Source: Candidatus Enterococcus leclercqii (GTDB taxonomy: Bacteria > Bacillota > Bacilli > Lactobacillales > Enterococcaceae). From it: DNA of 64,000 nt. The stretch's first letter is position 1. Every line of letters begins with the position of its first letter. The position numbers were made by a program, and so were the translations under genes. The DNA lies in the NCBI RefSeq assembly GCF_009933135.1, contig NZ_MAEH01000017.1, positions 1 to 64,000 of the forward strand, in the 5' to 3' direction. Positions 48,330 through 56,529 of the stretch are shown one piece after another. The notes beneath the pieces are model-generated. The model searched no databases. It was not told the DNA's origin and saw nothing but the letters and a program-made list of their open reading frames with translations.

Positions 48330-48569
48330 AAACTTTCAAAACGTGACATCTCAATTAACTGTGACGTGTATGAGTCTCTACAGAAATTGGCGAAAGAAAA
48401 CTATGTATTTGATTGGAACCGGTTCCGATAGGCCGGACAACTTCAAAAATTGCTAAAGAAACTCGACCAAATAAAGCAACATTTTACGGCTCAAGAGATA
48501 TTCATGCTTCATTACCTTTCTAAAAAAAATATCAGCGATGCTTTAAATCTGTTAAATGAATTATCGTAG
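48330..48569 (+). pseudogene. Broken reading frame, unknown family
   Basis: One frame reads coherently for about 79 codons (KLSKRDISINCDVYESLQKLAKENY, shown here split: KLSKRDISIN then CDVYESLQKL) but is interrupted by TAG at 48429-48431 and ends at TAG 48567. The second half, KKLDQIKQHFTAQEIF then MLHYLSKKNISDALNLL, is helical and soluble. Upstream the frame stops at TGA 48327, and no start codon with a ribosome site exists. I do not recognise the family; it is a decayed fragment in a mobile-element scar. Confidence 0.5.
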
Positions 48570-48783
48570 TCATTAACACCAACTGACACCAAAAAGTAAC
48601 AGTTGAGCCTGATAATACAATAAATTGATTAACGCTTAGAGAATTGTGAATCTTTACGTGTTTTCTTAAGACCTAGTTGGCAGTTCAACTGTGTTATTTT
48701 AAATCAATGAATATCAAAAAAGCTGATTTATCAGTATTTTTCTCCTCAAGATTCGTACTGGATTTCAGTCAATATTAGGCACT

Positions 48784-48834
48784 CGTAACCACGATTCGTA
48801 ACCAATTTTGAACGTAACACAATTTGGTTACGAA
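48784..48834. repeat. Iteron-like CGTAACCA repeats
   Basis: CGTAACCA occurs at 48784 and 48797, 13 bases apart, in the same direction. The second copy lies in TTCGTAACCAA (48795-48805), exactly complementary to TTGGTTACGAA at 48824-48834. Direct plus inverted copies are typical of plasmid replication, partition or integrase-binding sites. Confidence 0.5.
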
Positions 48835-49048
48835 AAATTCAGAACATATCAGTATCTACTACACTCCCTTCAAACTTTCCATTGAAGAAACTGCATGGTA
48901 AATCCATGTAGGCTTTTTATCGTTGCCAAGTCAATGATAAAAGAACGAATTCCCCAAATATTAGGCGCTCTTTTCGGAAGGGTTCGCCTCAAGCGAATTC
49001 CCCTTCGTAAAGAGTTCGCCTTAAACACGAGTGGGCGCTAGCCCGCGA

Positions 49049-49090
49049 GTGTTTTTGTACCCCCCTATCTAACGGGGGGTACAAAAACAC
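49049..49090. repeat. 17-bp perfect hairpin with flanking A-rich tract, possible oriT remnant
   Basis: GTGTTTTTGTACCCCCC at 49049-49065 pairs perfectly with GGGGGGTACAAAAACAC at 49074-49090 over an 8-base loop. An A-rich segment follows. A second imperfect hairpin (GTGGGC-gcta-GCCCGC) lies just left. Together they resemble mobilisation origins of Gram-positive plasmids, but no relaxase gene is intact. No T-run terminator logic or flanking gene explains it. Confidence 0.4.
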
Positions 49091-49314
49091 GAAAAACAAT
49101 CGAAAAACCACGTACAAACACTGTTATACCAAGGAAATAGGCACTTGTTGACAAGTGTAAACTAATTTAAAAAAGTTCACATTTTGTTTTCATTGGTTCT
49201 AACGAGTTTCAAATAGCGCATCAAACTGATATTTTTAGCTATTCAACTTTCCATTAGCCTTATTAATTTTCAAACTATCGATTCTGTACTTCTAGTACGG
49301 AGTAGTGAATCATA
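49091..49314. other. AT-rich stretch after the hairpin
   Basis: No gene is visible. The first bases repeat the hairpin's A-rich motif, followed by TTGACAAGTG-like promoter bases at 49148. It ends at the fic pseudogene. Confidence 0.4.
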
Positions 49315-50255
49315 TTACGATTTGAATTCATTTATTAGCTGATACTTAGTCGAACGGCCTTGCCCAACTTTTTGAATCTTATTCTCTGTTTGTAACTCAG
49401 CCAAGGCCCGTTCGATCGTTCGCTGGCTAATATCCGGCAACAAGTTCTCCAGGTCAGCTCTGCTTAGAGGTTCAAAAGACTTCTCTAGTTCTTCTACTAC
49501 CCGCTCTGCTGGTGTTAGCTCCCGATTGATAATAATCTCGAAACGCTCTGAGAAGTTTTCATACGCGCGCGAAATGATTCCCACAAGATAGCGAACAAAC
49601 GGCGTATAGTCTTGCTCATTTTCCAGCCATCCCACAGAACTTGCCTGTAACGCTTCATAGTAAGTTTGTTTTGATTCTTCAATCAGCATCTCAATACTAC
49701 TAGATAGCCAGACTTGCTTGTACAGCAATGTTAATACACGAGACATCCGCCCATTTCCTTCACTAAACGGATGGATTGAGAGAAAATCTAAAGCGAAGCA
49801 GGGAATCAACAATAATGGATCAATCTCAGCTTTTTGAATGGCTTGATTATATTGATAATACAATTCTTCGATTAAATCTGATGTCAAATAGGCTGGAGCT
49901 GGCACAAAACGAACTCGTTCGATACCATCCAGATCTTTTTCCGTAATATAATTATCACCACTCTTGAATTTGCCTTTATAACTTTTGCCCGAGTAATTAT
50001 AAAGATTCTTATGTAACATTAAAATATCGTTCGGCACTACGCGAATATACTAGTAGCTATCATGAATCAGTTTCAACACATCCCGATTACGAGATTTTAC
50101 TTTTTCCGCTACGATTTGCTTCAAGCAGCCATCTGTTGTTGCAATATACAGTCTTGCTTTCCCTTGTGCTCATGAATCTTGGTCAGCATATTCAGCAGAT
50201 TATGACTAAGAGTGAGCTTATCCAATTCATGGTAATCAAACTCTTTCACCGCCAT
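49315..50255 (-). pseudogene. fic: Degraded Fic-domain protein gene
   Basis: The intact 240-residue C-terminal part holds the Fic motif HPFSEGNGRMSR and a winged-helix C-terminus; Fic proteins usually transfer AMP to target proteins. Upstream, from ATG 50255, the frame reads MAVKEFDYHELDK and TKIHEHKGKQD, then shifts at about 50125, continues as LYIATTDGCLKQIVAEK, and stops at TAG (near 50051-50053) before rejoining the main frame. The N-terminal segment between KGKQ and IVAEK is shorter than in intact relatives, so the region of the inhibitory helix is missing. The GTG at 50037 is not a real start. Confidence 0.85.
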
Positions 50256-50261
50256 CCGCCT

Positions 50262-50299
50262 CTTTTCTCCGCCATTTTATCTTATTTGGCGGAGAAAAG
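50262..50299. repeat. 13-bp inverted repeat upstream of fic pseudogene
   Basis: CTTTTCTCCGCCA at 50262-50274 pairs perfectly with TGGCGGAGAAAAG at 50287-50299. It lies between the original fic start and its promoter, and likely was the operator bound by the winged helix of the Fic protein itself (inference). Confidence 0.55.
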
Positions 50300-50763
50300 A
50301 CGTTCTATTTAGAATTAAAAAACTATGGAAAAATATATAGACCAGAACTGGACCAAAATTGGTATTTTTCACTCCTATTTCATTCAATAGGAGTCCTTTA
50401 CAAAAACTTGGACATGGCCTTAAAAGGCTGTTAGCCTCCACTAACGCACATCACTGAAAGCTCACTGCATTTTGACACCCAAATAAGGGTCGTTTCCGGA
50501 ACGGCTTGTCCCGCTTCCCTCGGTTACTGACAGCTTGCTGTACAATAGTTTATAAAGAGTAGACGGACACATCCAAATTTCACCTTAGCTGACAGATACC
50601 TCTCACTTATAAATAATCAGTTCCTATTGATTTCGCATTCGAAATAATTCTATCGAAAAGGCCGCAGACAATCACTCTAAGCAGCAAGAGTTCAGCTACA
50701 TATCCAATCCATCCCCTTTGATTTATAATTGAGTTACAAGCAATTTTAAAGGAGGTAGTCTTC
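50300..50763. other. Gene-free region upstream of LysR
   Basis: There is no supported gene. A 9-bp inverted repeat ACTCCTATT / AATAGGAGT sits at 50371-50394. The right part must carry the lysR promoter; a strong ribosome site AAAGGAGG is at the end. Confidence 0.45.
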
Positions 50764-51630
50764 TTGGACATCCAAAAACTGGCGGCATTCACTTCGTTGG
50801 CTGAAACGCTGAGCTACTCGAAGACAGCCGAGGAGCGGTTTACCACTCAAGGGAATATTACTAAACAAATTCAAGCGCTGGAGCGGGAACTGGGCTTACG
50901 TTTGTTCAATCGCAGTTCTCGTAAAATCAGCTTGACCACCGCTGGCAAAAATTTGTTGCTTGGTGCCCAAACAATCGTAGCTCAGTGGGAATTGCTGCAA
51001 GAACAAGCCCTCGAATTACAACGGGAAAACCGTCACCGGCTCGTCATCCAGACCATCCCCACCATCAATAAATACCACGCCCTCAAGCTGCTTAATGCTT
51101 TTTCTCGGCAATACCCAGAAATTGATTGGCGCCTGCAAGAGATGGAAAATCCTCAGATTGGACAGTTGGACAACCTTTCGGAAGAAGTCATCTACTTTGC
51201 TCGTCTCTTTGATTTGAACCAAAAGGCCTTCGACTATCGACTGGTGGAACCCGATCGGTTAATGGTATTGTTGCCTCGAGACCATCCGCGCGCCAAAGAC
51301 AAAGGCGTCCATTTAGAGCAACTGAAGGAGGAGTCCTTTTTACTATTGGGTTCTGAGACTGGCAGTCGGCAGCCCATCATCGACCTCTGTCGCAAAGCTG
51401 GCTTTATTCCACGAGACAATTATGGTGGTTCTCGAATCGACATGATCCTTGAATTAGTCACCAGCCATATGGGGATTTCTCTTTTGATGGAAAAAACCGT
51501 TGTCAATCAATTGTCGCCAGAACTAGTGCTACGTCCGATCACCCCAGGCCTGGAAAGCTACCTGTGCTTTTTGCGGACCAAGGGATCTCATTCGGTAGCC
51601 AGTAATTGTTTCTGGAACAGCCTAAAATAA
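50764..51630 (+). CDS. LysR-family transcriptional regulator
   Basis: A 288-residue regulator with an N-terminal winged-helix (about 1-60; helix-turn-helix LSYSKTAEERFTTQGNITKQI) and a C-terminal effector domain. It starts at TTG, seven bases after AAAGGAGG; no ATG alternative nearby fits. Transcribed towards the ubiD-ubiX pair, which it probably controls in response to an aromatic acid. Its own terminator separates the transcripts. Confidence 0.9.
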   Translation: MDIQKLAAFTSLAETLSYSKTAEERFTTQGNITKQIQALERELGLRLFNRSSRKISLTTAGKNLLLGAQTIVAQWELLQEQALELQRENRHRLVIQTIPTINKYHALKLLNAFSRQYPEIDWRLQEMENPQIGQLDNLSEEVIYFARLFDLNQKAFDYRLVEPDRLMVLLPRDHPRAKDKGVHLEQLKEESFLLLGSETGSRQPIIDLCRKAGFIPRDNYGGSRIDMILELVTSHMGISLLMEKTVVNQLSPELVLRPITPGLESYLCFLRTKGSHSVASNCFWNSLK

Positions 51631-51634
51631 CAAC

Positions 51635-51678
51635 AAGCCGAGTTCTATTCCTTTTTGGAATGAAACTCGGCTTTTTTT
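51635..51678 (+). terminator. Terminator after lysR
   Basis: AAGCCGAGTT near 51635 pairs with AACTCGGCTT at 51664-51673, with an inner ATTCC/GGAAT stem, followed by T7. Five bases after the stop codon. Confidence 0.85.
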
Positions 51679-51760
51679 GAATTGTTTTCAGGACCTTTTT
51701 CCCGCTACAATTCTAGTAGATAGCCAAACAATCTGGTCATTGCGGAAGCTCTGGTGAAGC

Positions 51761-51891
51761 ACTGACTGAGGTTCCTACACGTTCATCCGAACTTTCCTGA
51801 CTCAGTTTATTTGCATAGACAGTTTCCGCTAACTGCAATCTACTTGAGAAATTAACTCAGCTTCTCTTCTCATCACAGCACACTGACTCAA
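51761..51891 (+). promoter_or_regulatory. Three CTGACT repeats in the ubiD leader
   Basis: ACTGACTGAG (51761-51770), CTGACTCAG (51797-51805) and ACTGACTCAA (51882-51891) repeat the same core. They lie between a weak promoter candidate (TACAAT near 51710) and the ubiD start, and could be operators for the LysR regulator or for another protein. Confidence 0.35.
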
Positions 51892-51925
51892 TTCAAGTTT
51901 TTAACTATTTCAAGGAGGAATTTTT

Positions 51926-53449
51926 ATGTCACAAAAAAATGAGACTTCACGGCCTAAAATACCCGCTGCTATTGATCCAAAAGCCCCTTATGATCTTCGC
52001 CGGGTGTTGCAGGAATTGTCCCAACTCCCCGGAGCGCTTCACGAGACTGATCGGCTAGTGGATCCCGATTCTCAGCTGGCGGGCGTGTACCGCTACATCG
52101 GCGCCGGCGGAACAGTGATGCGCCCCACGCAAGAAGGTCCCGCTCTTATTTTCAATAACGTCAAGGGCTTTCCTGAAACGCGGGTAGCAATCGGATTGAT
52201 GGCTAGTCGCCAACGGGTAGGGGCCATTTTGGGGCACGATCCTAAAACACTGGGACATCTATTGAAAGACTGCGTGGCTCATCCGGTCAAACCGATGAAA
52301 GTCGCCCACGCAGACGCTCCTGCTCAAGAGGTGGTTCATTTGGCTGAAGATTCGGATTTTGATATCCGCAAAATCTTACCCGCCCCCACCAATACTCCCC
52401 AAGACGCCGGGCCTTATATTACGATGGGCGTCGTTTTGGGATCTGATCCTGAGAAAACGATGTCTGATGTCACGATTCACCGGATGGTTCTGGAAGATGC
52501 CGATACTATCGGGATGTATGTGATGCCCGGCGGCCGGCATATCGGACATTTTCAAAAACAGTTTGAAGCGCTAGATCGTCCGATGCCTATCACTATCAAT
52601 ATTGGTTTGGATCCGGCCATCTCCATCGGTACTACTTTTGAGCCTCCCACGACGCCTTTGGGTTACAACGAGCTTTGGATTGCCGGCGCACTGCGGCAAC
52701 AGCCGGTACAATTAGTAGACAGCCTGACAGTAGCAGAAGTCGGTATCGCACGTTCCGAATTCATCATCGAAGCCGAAATCCTGCCTCATGCCACAATCCA
52801 AGAAGACATCAATACCAATAGCGGCTATGCGATGCCAGAGTTTCCCGGCTACACTGGCGAAGCCAACCCAGCCGTCAACGTAGTAAAGGTCAAGGCTGTC
52901 ACTCACCGACGCGACCGGCCTATCATGCAGACCACCATTGGCCCTAGTGAAGAGCATGTGGCGATGGCTGGTATTCCCACAGAGGCCAGCATTTTAGATC
53001 TGACAGAGCGGGCAATTCCCGGCAAAGTTCTAAACGTCTATAACCCGCCAGCTGGAGGTGGAAAGCTCATGAGTATCCTGCAGATAAAAAAAGAAGGTCC
53101 CGCTGATGAAGGAATTCAACGGCAAGCGGCGATCCTAGCTTTATCAGCATTTAAAGAACTGAAAACGGTGATTTTGGTGGACGAAGATGTGGATATTTTC
53201 GATATGAATGATGTCATGTGGACCTTAAACACCCGTTTTCAAGGGGACAAAGATATTTTAGTCCTGCCTGGTATGCGTAACCATCCCCTGGATCCCTCTG
53301 AGATTCCAGAATACAATCCCGGCCAGATTCGCTTTAAAGGTATGAGTGCCAAAACTATTTTAGATGGCACTGTGCCTTATGACTTGAAAGAACATTTTCG
53401 CCGAGCTGCCTTTCTGGAAGTTTCGGATTGGCAGGAATACTTGAAATGA
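51926..53449 (+). CDS. UbiD-family prenyl-FMN-dependent decarboxylase
   Basis: A 507-residue decarboxylase that needs the prenylated FMN made by UbiX. It resembles the gallate/hydroxybenzoate decarboxylase branch (lpdC-like). The family motifs GMYVMPGGRHIGHF and the acidic active-site region EAEILPHATIQEDI are visible. A 35-residue polar N-terminus precedes the domain. CAAGGAGG lies before the ATG. The ubiX gene follows. The substrate cannot be read from sequence. Confidence 0.9.
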   Translation: MSQKNETSRPKIPAAIDPKAPYDLRRVLQELSQLPGALHETDRLVDPDSQLAGVYRYIGAGGTVMRPTQEGPALIFNNVKGFPETRVAIGLMASRQRVGAILGHDPKTLGHLLKDCVAHPVKPMKVAHADAPAQEVVHLAEDSDFDIRKILPAPTNTPQDAGPYITMGVVLGSDPEKTMSDVTIHRMVLEDADTIGMYVMPGGRHIGHFQKQFEALDRPMPITINIGLDPAISIGTTFEPPTTPLGYNELWIAGALRQQPVQLVDSLTVAEVGIARSEFIIEAEILPHATIQEDINTNSGYAMPEFPGYTGEANPAVNVVKVKAVTHRRDRPIMQTTIGPSEEHVAMAGIPTEASILDLTERAIPGKVLNVYNPPAGGGKLMSILQIKKEGPADEGIQRQAAILALSAFKELKTVILVDEDVDIFDMNDVMWTLNTRFQGDKDILVLPGMRNHPLDPSEIPEYNPGQIRFKGMSAKTILDGTVPYDLKEHFRRAAFLEVSDWQEYLK

Positions 53450-53459
53450 GGCGTTGACT

Positions 53460-54056
53460 ATGACAAAAAAACGAATTTTAGTTGCCATGACTGGTGCTTC
53501 CGGTAGTCTTTACGGAGTGCGTTTGTTGCAAGCACTTCAAGCGATGCCAGATGTGGAAGTCCACGGTATCCTCAGCCATTGGGCCAAAGAAAATCTACGG
53601 TTGGAAACGCAACTGACCCCAGAAGAAGTCGGCTGTTTGTGCGATGTCCTCTATGATGAAAACGAGCAAAGTGCAGCTGTCGCCAGCGGCTCTTATCCCA
53701 TTGATGCAACAGTCATCGTTCCCGCCAGCATGAAAACTTGTGCTGCCATCGCCTGTGGCTTTGCCGATAACCTCATCACTCGAACAGCTGATGTCGCCTT
53801 AAAGGAGCAGCGACCACTGATTCTGGTTCCACGGGAAACACCACTGAGTACAATCCATCTGGAGAACCTCACTAAGCTTTCCCGGCTGGGCGCCCGTATT
53901 TTACCACCGATGCCCGCCTTTTATAATCAGCCCCGCAGCATTGAAGACTTGTTGGAACACCAGACCATGAAACTTCTGGATGCCTTGCACCTGACTCACC
54001 AGCTGGGACAGCGCTGGTCAGGAGCTACTGACAGTTTTCAAAATCAACTCCGCTAA
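53460..54056 (+). CDS. ubiX: UbiX-family flavin prenyltransferase
   Basis: Transfers a dimethylallyl group to reduced FMN to form prenyl-FMN, the UbiD cofactor. The 198-residue protein has the flavoprotein motif MTGASGSLYG and the PASMKTCAAIACG and ITRTADVALKEQRPLILVPRE motifs (split in two here: ITRTADVALKE and QRPLILVPRE) that form the active site. ATG 53460 lies ten bases after the ubiD stop with GAGG upstream; the longer frame begins with TTG. Similar to lpdB. Confidence 0.9.
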   Translation: MTKKRILVAMTGASGSLYGVRLLQALQAMPDVEVHGILSHWAKENLRLETQLTPEEVGCLCDVLYDENEQSAAVASGSYPIDATVIVPASMKTCAAIACGFADNLITRTADVALKEQRPLILVPRETPLSTIHLENLTKLSRLGARILPPMPAFYNQPRSIEDLLEHQTMKLLDALHLTHQLGQRWSGATDSFQNQLR

Positions 54057-54122
54057 TTACGCTAAATACCTTAAATCAAATCAGCAATGTTTACCTCGCT
54101 GTCGGTTTATAGCAATAAAAAA

Positions 54123-54171
54123 AGGCACCTCTGAAGCCCAGATTTTCACGTCTGATTTTCGGAGGTGCTTA
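54123..54171. terminator. Bidirectional terminator between ubiX and the flavinylated reductase
   Basis: A GCACCTC stem pairs with GAGGTGC (54124-54130 with 54164-54170), with an inner CAGA/TCTG stem and A/T runs at both ends. Two convergent transcripts end here. Confidence 0.8.
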
Positions 54172-54226
54172 ATTATTTAGATTTGCTGTTCATCTCGTAA
54201 ATTTAGTGCTTAACGTTTTGCAGGCT

Positions 54227-55615
54227 TCAGCCCTTTTCCGAGGCCCCGGAGACGGCATCCACACTGCCGGCTGCGGCTTGTGGGGCCGGAACGCTGACAG
54301 GAGCTACCGACGCTGGTTTTTCTGATGCACCCGATACCCCATCGACAGTTGCACTTGGAGCGGGAACAGTTGCAGGTTTTTCTGATGCGCCGGAGACGGC
54401 ATCGACTGCGGCGCTTGCCGGAGCAGGGGCAGCGGCTTTTTCAGATGCCCCAGAGACACCATCCACATTGCCACCGGCAGTTGGTGTTGGTACGACGGTT
54501 CCATCAGCGGCTACCAGCTGTTGGCGGGTTTGCTGCAAGTACCAGTCTACCCATGGTTTCAAATCCAAAATGTATTCATTGATTCCGGCATACTCGCCGT
54601 TTTCATCGTGGATTGATTGATAATTGTGAACCACAAATTTATCAGGTCCGTGGTTAGGTACATGTACCCGCACGATGTCCTGATTGCCGCTACGCAACTG
54701 TTGGATGACCCATTCCACATTTTTGTAGGCTTTTGGCGGGTGACAGTTGGCTAAAGGATTCCCCACTTGGCCTGGCTGACGTTTGGCCAGCATTTCTTCG
54801 GCTGGCGCATTGTGATTGTAGTATAAGAATTGATTGTTGCTATCAGCATAAGTCAACTCTAATGGCATTGAATTCAAAAACCAATTCAGCTGATCTACTG
54901 TCAACAAGCCCCGATCCAATTTGACATAAGTGTTGCCGATGACAGCACCCACCTTGTCAGAGGCTTGCTCCAACCAATCTTCAGCGGCCATATCAACGCC
55001 TTCAATTGTAGTGGCGATTTTGCCAGTGGCGTGTAAATCTTCTGGCGGCATCTTGTACTCAGGTTTTTCCATCGCATCCATGATTTTGATGAATTGAACG
55101 AATTTACCCAAAGTAGCGCCTAAAAAATTGCGAGTGCCTTCTGATTTTAGATTGCCCATGTCGTCAAAGGCTTCTGGGGCTTTTCCCAACAGAAATTCAT
55201 TGCCCGGCATCACTACGGCATTGACCCCCGGCGAATCGAGAATCTGGCGCAAGTGCAATTGCGCCCGGGAGGTTCCCTGATCATAATAAGAAGAACCGAC
55301 GATTAAGACTGGTTTATTTTCCAATGGATGAATTTTGAAAGAAAGCCATTCAATAACACTTTTCAGACCCGCAGGAATCGAGTGATTATGCTCCGGTGTG
55401 GCGATAATGACCCCATCGGCTTTCATGATTTTCCTAGCTAAATTTTGGATAGGCACACTGTTGGTGGCATCCAGACTTTGGTTAAACATCGGGATATCAC
55501 GGATTTCCATAATTTCCAGTTCAAACAGCTCATTGAACTGACTAGCGATGTATTGCAACAGGATCCGATTGTACGAAAAATCAGCATTGGAGCCGACGAT
55601 TCCGACTAATTTCAT
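54227..55615 (-). CDS. NADPH:FMN reductase - PAS fusion with four ApbE flavinylation motifs
   Basis: A 462-residue cytosolic flavoprotein without signal peptide. Residues 1-175 are an NADPH-dependent FMN reductase (flavodoxin-like; [35 protein letters not shown]). A PAS-like domain of the DUF438 type follows (about 235-350; [15 protein letters not shown]). The last 85 residues form an Ala/Pro-rich linker carrying D(G/A)VSGASEK four times. This is the ApbE target motif in which Thr or Ser receives FMN through a phosphodiester. ATG 55615 is supported by alignment with the sister gene. An ApbE gene lies upstream in the same direction. Confidence 0.85.
   Translation of the reverse strand: MKLVGIVGSNADFSYNRILLQYIASQFNELFELEIMEIRDIPMFNQSLDATNSVPIQNLARKIMKADGVIIATPEHNHSIPAGLKSVIEWLSFKIHPLENKPVLIVGSSYYDQGTSRAQLHLRQILDSPGVNAVVMPGNEFLLGKAPEAFDDMGNLKSEGTRNFLGATLGKFVQFIKIMDAMEKPEYKMPPEDLHATGKIATTIEGVDMAAEDWLEQASDKVGAVIGNTYVKLDRGLLTVDQLNWFLNSMPLELTYADSNNQFLYYNHNAPAEEMLAKRQPGQVGNPLANCHPPKAYKNVEWVIQQLRSGNQDIVRVHVPNHGPDKFVVHNYQSIHDENGEYAGINEYILDLKPWVDWYLQQTRQQLVAADGTVVPTPTAGGNVDGVSGASEKAAAPAPASAAVDAVSGASEKPATVPAPSATVDGVSGASEKPASVAPVSVPAPQAAAGSVDAVSGASEKG
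54233..54466 (-). repeat. Four tandem ApbE-type flavinylation motifs
   Basis: Copies of VD(G/A)VSGASEK are encoded at 54437-54466, 54377-54406, 54317-54346 and 54233-54262. The first three are spaced 60 bases apart, that is 20 codons; the last is 84 bases further. The intervening sequence is Pro/Ala-rich. Codons differ between copies, so the repeats are not recent DNA duplications. The conserved Ser of SGAS is the predicted FMN acceptor. Confidence 0.85.
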
Positions 55616-55802
55616 AACGACATCTTCTTTCTGATAAAATAGCAAATTATGATAAAGTTTTTTGGGGCAATTTTCTCACTGCAATCATCAGAGATTTGCA
55701 GCTAACAAGTATAACGCAAGCTCTGGCTTTTAGAATGCAGCTCAAATCCTCTGATTTAAGGCTAGTGATTCAAGTCCCCAACTTTTTTTGTAAAGACCGG
55801 CT

Positions 55803-56411
55803 TCAGCCAACTTTCCAGTTGAAGTGAGCCGCTGCTTCTTTGTCGGCAGCGACAGTATTGTTCAACTGCCCGGTGATTTCTACAAATTGCAGGAAATCTG
55901 CAAATAAGCCTTCTAAGCGCTGAACTTGAGCAGTGTCTTGCAACTCTCCTGCTTCATCGAAAGCCTGCAAGGAATGTCCCAAAAGAAATTCAGAGCTGGG
56001 CATGATGCGGGCTTTCAATTCCGGCGCATCCAGCATTTGCCGCAGATGTGCCTGTGCCCGAGAACTGCCTAAGGTCCCATAGGAAGCGCCTGTGATCATC
56101 ACTGGCTTATCCACAAAAGGATACACACCGTAAGACAACCAATTCAGCACATTCATCAAAGCCGCTGGTGCGCTGTGGTCGTATTCAGGAGTACTGATGA
56201 TGACGCCATCGCTTTTTTCGATTTTCGCTGCCATTTCTTGCACCGCTGCTGGCAATACCTTGTCTGCAGGTTTGTTAAAAACTGGCAAATCTCGAATCTC
56301 CATCAGCTGGATCTCCGCTTGGTCAGCAAAGTGCTTTTCCATATATTCCAAAAGTTTTCGGTTGGTAGACTCGTCTGAGTTGGCCCCAACGATCCCGATA
56401 AAATGTTTCAT
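55803..56411 (-). CDS. NADPH-dependent FMN reductase, no tail
   Basis: A 202-residue flavodoxin-like reductase, close to the N-terminal part of the fusion protein (both have STPEYDHSAPAA- or [11 protein letters not shown]-type motifs and GSSRAQAHLRQML). It lacks PAS domain and flavinylation motifs. ATG 56411 has a weak site, GTGGAAG. It could deliver reduced FMN to UbiX or electrons to the tailed protein. It is downstream of apbE in the same direction. Confidence 0.88.
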   Translation of the reverse strand: MKHFIGIVGANSDESTNRKLLEYMEKHFADQAEIQLMEIRDLPVFNKPADKVLPAAVQEMAAKIEKSDGVIISTPEYDHSAPAALMNVLNWLSYGVYPFVDKPVMITGASYGTLGSSRAQAHLRQMLDAPELKARIMPSSEFLLGHSLQAFDEAGELQDTAQVQRLEGLFADFLQFVEITGQLNNTVAADKEAAAHFNWKVG

Positions 56412-56529
56412 TTCTTCCACTTCTTTCTGATAATTTGCAAGGTAGTTCACATGGTTGTAGGTGAAAAAATGGTTTGCAGCACTTATGTTAGTCCAAGCTG
56501 GTCATTGGGTGCAGGAAGCAGCTGCTTTT

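Noticed and set aside
49049-49090. Simple terminator reading of the 17-bp hairpin
   Set aside because: No gene ends nearby on either strand, and the stem is followed by A-rich rather than T-rich bases on the plus strand; the T run is inside the stem.
49315-50037. Treating the 240-codon Fic frame as an intact gene
   Set aside because: Its GTG start lies in the middle of Fic homology, and coherent Fic sequence continues upstream in shifted frames.
54227-55615. Extracellular electron transfer (PplA-like) role for the tailed reductase
   Set aside because: No signal peptide, lipobox or membrane segment, and no eetA/eetB or ndh2 genes nearby.
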